DNA of 48,125 bases from an uncultured Alphaproteobacteria bacterium. Its GTDB lineage: Bacteria; Pseudomonadota; Alphaproteobacteria; RF32; CAG-239. A model generated the notes under the pieces. That model worked only from the letters and a program-made list of their open reading frames with translations. It had not been told where the DNA came from and searched no databases. Of this stretch, positions 45,665 to 48,125 are shown piece after piece. The position numbers and the translations under genes are program-made. Position 1 is the first letter of the stretch. Every line of letters begins with the position of its first letter. The stretch is taken from NCBI GenBank assembly GCA_944390885.1, contig CALXRP010000015.1:1-48125 (forward strand). The letters are read 5' to 3'.

Positions 45665-45693
45665 TTGACTCTTGCGCTTTCTTGTGCTATAGT
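45665..45693 (+). promoter_or_regulatory. Strong promoter upstream of the cysteine-rich gene
   Basis: TTGACT (45665-45670) and TATAGT (45688-45693) are exactly 17 bases apart. A GANTC site overlaps the -35. The expected transcript would have a leader of about 475 nt before the ATG at 46176. Confidence 0.6.
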
Positions 45694-45733
45694 ATCTTTA
45701 TTGTCGTTCTTATGAGGCTTGTTACTCAACTTG

Positions 45734-46090
45734 TCATTGCCGGACTTGATCCGGCAATCCACCTGCACGGCAGGCGCGCGGCGAGTTGAATACACTGTAC
45801 TCCAGAGACCGCGTTGCTATGACGAGGTTTGTGAATGACAAGGTGCTTTGAAGTATCTGTCATTCTCGGGCAGCTTGTTCTTTAAGTCGTCCCCGGGCCG
45901 CTTGTTTTTCAAGTTACCCCCGGACTGCTTGTATTTTACTTGTCATCCCCGGGCTGTGACCCGGGGATCCACCTGCACGGCAGGCGCGCGGCTTGAATAC
46001 ACTGTGCTCAAGAGACCGCGTTGCTATGACGGGGTTTGTGAATGACAAGGTGCTTTGAAGTATGGATTGCCGGATCAAGCCCGGCAATGA
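45734..46090. repeat. Repeat block: two direct repeats and three GC-rich palindromes
   Basis: Two direct repeats of about 100 bp (45757-45856 and 45967-46063) share most bases. Palindromes with ATTGCCGG/CCGGCAAT arms (45736-45758, 46066-46088) and ATCCCCGGG/CCCGGGGAT arms (45945-45968) mark the edges. Between them lie three degenerate tandem copies of about 27 bp (45867-45950). Such palindromes are common dispersed intergenic repeats in Alphaproteobacteria. An open frame of 65 codons here is a by-product. Confidence 0.75.
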
Positions 46091-46175
46091 CTAAAAAATA
46101 AAGCGCCCGGCAATGACAAAAGAAAAAAAGGACGACAAAAGAAGAAAAGAATTTTTATAAGGGAGGAGACCGAAA

Positions 46176-47588
46176 ATGAATAACACTATGCTACACATGA
46201 AACTTAATTCTGCAGTGTCGGTATTTTCCATCGCCGCTGCTTTCGCAGTCTTCCTCCCACCTTCCAATGCTTCAGCCGGTATTTGCTTTCTGCCGGACTG
46301 TATGGATGAAGATGTTGTTCAGGGCGATATTAACATGAACATCAACTCCGATACTGAGTATTGCGAGGAGAAAGGCTATACCTACTATTCTTCCGGCGAA
46401 TGTCCGCAATATCAGGCTAAAGTCGGTACTTGTTCCCGTGATGATCATTACTTGAAATGTGACGCCGTTACCTGGTGTAAGAATAACGGGTATAATACAC
46501 AAACCTGTTCTTTGCCGTCTTTTGTTAACGGGCAATGTCCGAACGGCAAACCTTATTACAAAGGTTGTAAAGAAGACCGGCCGAGAGCTTGTCGTGAACA
46601 AGGCTATGTCAATTCTTGTTCTCCGGGACGGTTATATAAATCGACAAACCGTTGTCCGTGGGATAGTTCTTACGGTAAATGTTGTACCGCTTCTCCTTCT
46701 GCCGGTTGTCCGACTGATTATAAGGTTACCTGTGACCCGTCCCGCGGCTCATCCGGTACTGATACTTGCGGATATACCTGCTATCGTTGCTGTGATGATA
46801 CCTGTCCGTCCGGTACTTCTAAAAACTATCACGGATCTTATGCTTCTACTACCGAATGCGGTACCAGATGTAACAGATGTAAAGACTGTACTTCCGGCAG
46901 CCGGTCTTATTCCGGTTCTTATGTCGGTTCTTCCGAATGTGGAAGCTGCTATGCTTGTTCTGACACCTGCCGCTCAGGGCAGAAATCCGTATCTTGCTCT
47001 TCAAATTATGTAAAAACCCGGGTATCGACAACCGAATGCGGAACAGCTTGTTATTCTTGTCAATATAACTCGGCTTGTTCCGTAACGTCAAAATCTTGTT
47101 CTTACGGCTGTGCTTCTTATAACTCCTGCAACAAGTGTACATCATGCAAATCCGCTCCGGCCTGCAATCACGGAACGCACAAAACCTGCAGCAACGGATG
47201 TGCCTCAACCTGCCCCTGCTGTTCAGCTTGCACAAGCTGTAAATCGTCTTCTTCTGGCGGCGGTAGCAGTTCCGGCAGCGGTAGCACATGCGATAAATAC
47301 AAATCTTGTTCAACAAAATGCACCGGCGTTACCAACACCAAAGCCCATTGCCAAACAACTTTCGCCCCAAAATACTATGTTATTTGCAATCTTAAAATTA
47401 CCAGAGATTGGGTCAACTGCTCCGGACAATCAAAAACCAGCAGCGGGACGGCCTATGATCGCAGAGGGGAATATTCGACCCAAGCCGCTTGTGAAGCTGC
47501 CGCAGCTAAAACGACCTGCAGCTGCAGTTCTTTCACCTGGCCATATTGCTGCTCAAAAAGGGCTGCTGATAACTGCAACGCTTTTTAA
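46176..47588 (+). CDS. Secreted, cysteine-rich repeat protein
   Basis: 470 aa, preceded by GGAGGAG. The signal peptide ends near residue 35 (AFAVFLPPSNASAG). The mature part contains about 60 Cys (close to 13%), many in repeated patterns such as TTECGT, CGTRCNRC, SSECGSCYAC and C-x-x-C pairs, plus a Ser/Gly linker (about 352-366). It must be exported and is probably extensively disulfide-bonded or metal-binding on the surface. No known family is recognised. It may be an adhesin, a metal-binding coat or an anti-host/anti-competitor protein; none is supported beyond composition. Confidence 0.85.
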   Translation: MNNTMLHMKLNSAVSVFSIAAAFAVFLPPSNASAGICFLPDCMDEDVVQGDINMNINSDTEYCEEKGYTYYSSGECPQYQAKVGTCSRDDHYLKCDAVTWCKNNGYNTQTCSLPSFVNGQCPNGKPYYKGCKEDRPRACREQGYVNSCSPGRLYKSTNRCPWDSSYGKCCTASPSAGCPTDYKVTCDPSRGSSGTDTCGYTCYRCCDDTCPSGTSKNYHGSYASTTECGTRCNRCKDCTSGSRSYSGSYVGSSECGSCYACSDTCRSGQKSVSCSSNYVKTRVSTTECGTACYSCQYNSACSVTSKSCSYGCASYNSCNKCTSCKSAPACNHGTHKTCSNGCASTCPCCSACTSCKSSSSGGGSSSGSGSTCDKYKSCSTKCTGVTNTKAHCQTTFAPKYYVICNLKITRDWVNCSGQSKTSSGTAYDRRGEYSTQAACEAAAAKTTCSCSSFTWPYCCSKRAADNCNAF

Positions 47589-47604
47589 TTATCTTCCTAA
47601 CACT

Positions 47605-47639
47605 AAAAAAGCCCTTTGTATTTCTACAAAGAGCTTTTC
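47605..47639 (+). terminator. Terminator after the cysteine-rich gene
   Basis: AAAAGCCCTTTGTA pairs with TACAAAGAGCTTTT around a TTTC loop and ends in T residues, 17 bp after the stop. Confidence 0.85.
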
Positions 47640-48001
47640 TTAAAATTGGGATAAAAACCTTTGCTGCAACGTTATTTTTCGACGAAGTGTATCCCTCATC
47701 CTCATATCCCCTTCTCCCTCCTCAAAGCACAATTTGAAACTACGATATTTGAGATGAGTAGAAGCAAAAATAAAAAAGCTGAAAATCCTAGTGTACAAAA
47801 TAGTACATGAATTTTCAGCTTTTCTTAAAATTGGGATAAAAACCTTTGCTGCAACGTTATTTTTCGACGAAGTATATCTCTCATCCTCATATCCCCTTCT
47901 CCCTCCTCAAAGCACAATTTGAAACTACGATATTTGAGATGAGTAGAAGCAAAAATAAAAAAGCTGAAAATCCTAGTGTACAAAAGAGTACATGAATTTT
48001 C
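47632..48001. repeat. Tandem duplication, two 185-bp units
   Basis: Units 47632-47816 and 47817-48001 differ at about three positions (two near GTGTATCCC/GTATATCTC and one in the hairpin loop). Each ends with a GUAC-core hairpin. The duplication lies between the cysteine-rich gene and tuf and contains no gene. Confidence 0.9.
47772..47823 (-). repeat. GUAC-core hairpin, copy f (first 185-bp unit)
   Basis: AAAAGCTGAAAAT pairs with ATTTTCAGCTTTT, enclosing TGTAC/GTACA. It is the duplicate of copy g. Confidence 0.65.
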
Positions 48002-48010
48002 AGCTTTTTT
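47957..48010 (-). terminator. GUAC-core hairpin, copy g; likely 3' end of tuf
   Basis: The outer stem AAAAAAGCTGAAAAT/ATTTTCAGCTTTTTT encloses TGTAC/GTACA. It begins about 40 nt after the tuf stop and, in the tuf sense, ends in a run of six T. It is nested in a larger inverted repeat: TTTGAAACTACG near 48035 pairs with CGTAGTTTCAAA of the unit near 47920 (gene sense). Confidence 0.65.
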
Positions 48011-48049
48011 AATTTTTGCGATTAATCGCTCAAATTGCGTAGTTTCAAA

Positions 48050-48125
48050 CTATTTTATAATTTTGGAAACTACTCCGGCTCCAACTGTTCTGCCTCCTTC
48101 GCGAATAGCAAAACGCAAGCCTTCG
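48050..48125 (-). CDS. tuf: Elongation factor Tu, C-terminal fragment (cut by window edge)
   Basis: The minus strand encodes EGLRFAIREGGRTVGAGVVS followed by KIIK and a TAG stop at 48050-48052, the conserved EF-Tu C-terminus. By order (upstream of tRNA-Trp and secE) this is the tufB position. Only 24 codons are visible. Confidence 0.95.
   Translation of the reverse strand, partial: EGLRFAIREGGRTVGAGVVSKIIK

Noticed and set aside
45848..46045. 65-codon frame inside the repeat block
   Set aside because: It translates palindromic and tandem repeat DNA, with no ribosome binding site.
45734..46090. CRISPR array
   Set aside because: The repeats are two long direct copies plus palindromes and three degenerate 27-bp units without regular unique spacers, and no cas gene is near.

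Overview
The window looks like a chromosomal segment of an alphaproteobacterium of modest GC content. The gene order kdsD-lptC-lptA-lptB-rpoN-hpf-ptsN, the cluster miaB-phoH-ybeY-lnt-HTH-metK-trmB, a DUF1150-like protein and a CarD regulator are all typical of Alphaproteobacteria. Dense GANTC sites, the CcrM methylation sequence of that class, sit in front of three ribosomal operons. An uncultured host- or gut-associated lineage is my guess from the AT-rich composition and the cysteine-rich secreted protein; it is not demonstrated.

The frame of the window is the translation/transcription supercluster that in many bacteria runs tufB-trnW-secE-nusG-rplKAJL-rpoBC-rpsL-rpsG-fusA-tufA. All its members are here, on the minus strand and in the classical order from right to left, but other genes have been inserted at several joints. 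From the right: a partial tuf (48050-48125); a block with a cysteine-rich secreted protein, carD, apaG, a lipoprotein, hslO and recX; tRNA-Trp; a lower-GC cassette of three unknown or accessory genes; secE-nusG; an S1-like gene on the plus strand; rplK-rplA, rplJ and rplL; a membrane protein gene on the plus strand; rpoB-rpoC; about 22 kb of envelope, RNA-modification and signalling genes; then rpsL-rpsG-fusA and a second partial tuf (1-77). The contig begins 77 bases inside one tuf and ends 76 bases inside the other, as expected if assembly stopped at two identical tuf genes.

The inserted 3.6-25.2 kb block holds the LPS export and sigma-54 operon (kdsD to ptsN), an orphan sensor kinase with a cysteine-rich PAS domain, infA, a minus-strand group (folD, yggU, yggT, a TerB-like protein, a two-receiver response regulator, a YqaA-like membrane protein), the miaB-to-trmB cluster, and a GH24 lysozyme-like protein with a short unknown partner.

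The most unusual structure is a family of at least seven imperfect hairpins in the 3' or intergenic regions of fusA, rplA, rplJ, rplL and tufB. They share a core that reads, in the sense of these genes, AUGUAC, a U-rich loop, then GUACACU. Their outer stems differ in sequence but keep pairing. One carries a large branched insertion and another lies in a recent 185-bp tandem duplication. A second unusual feature is the clustering of GANTC sites at the heads of the rpsL, rpoB and rplK transcription units (8, 6 and 5 sites), which suggests a link between cell-cycle DNA methylation and ribosome/RNA polymerase synthesis.
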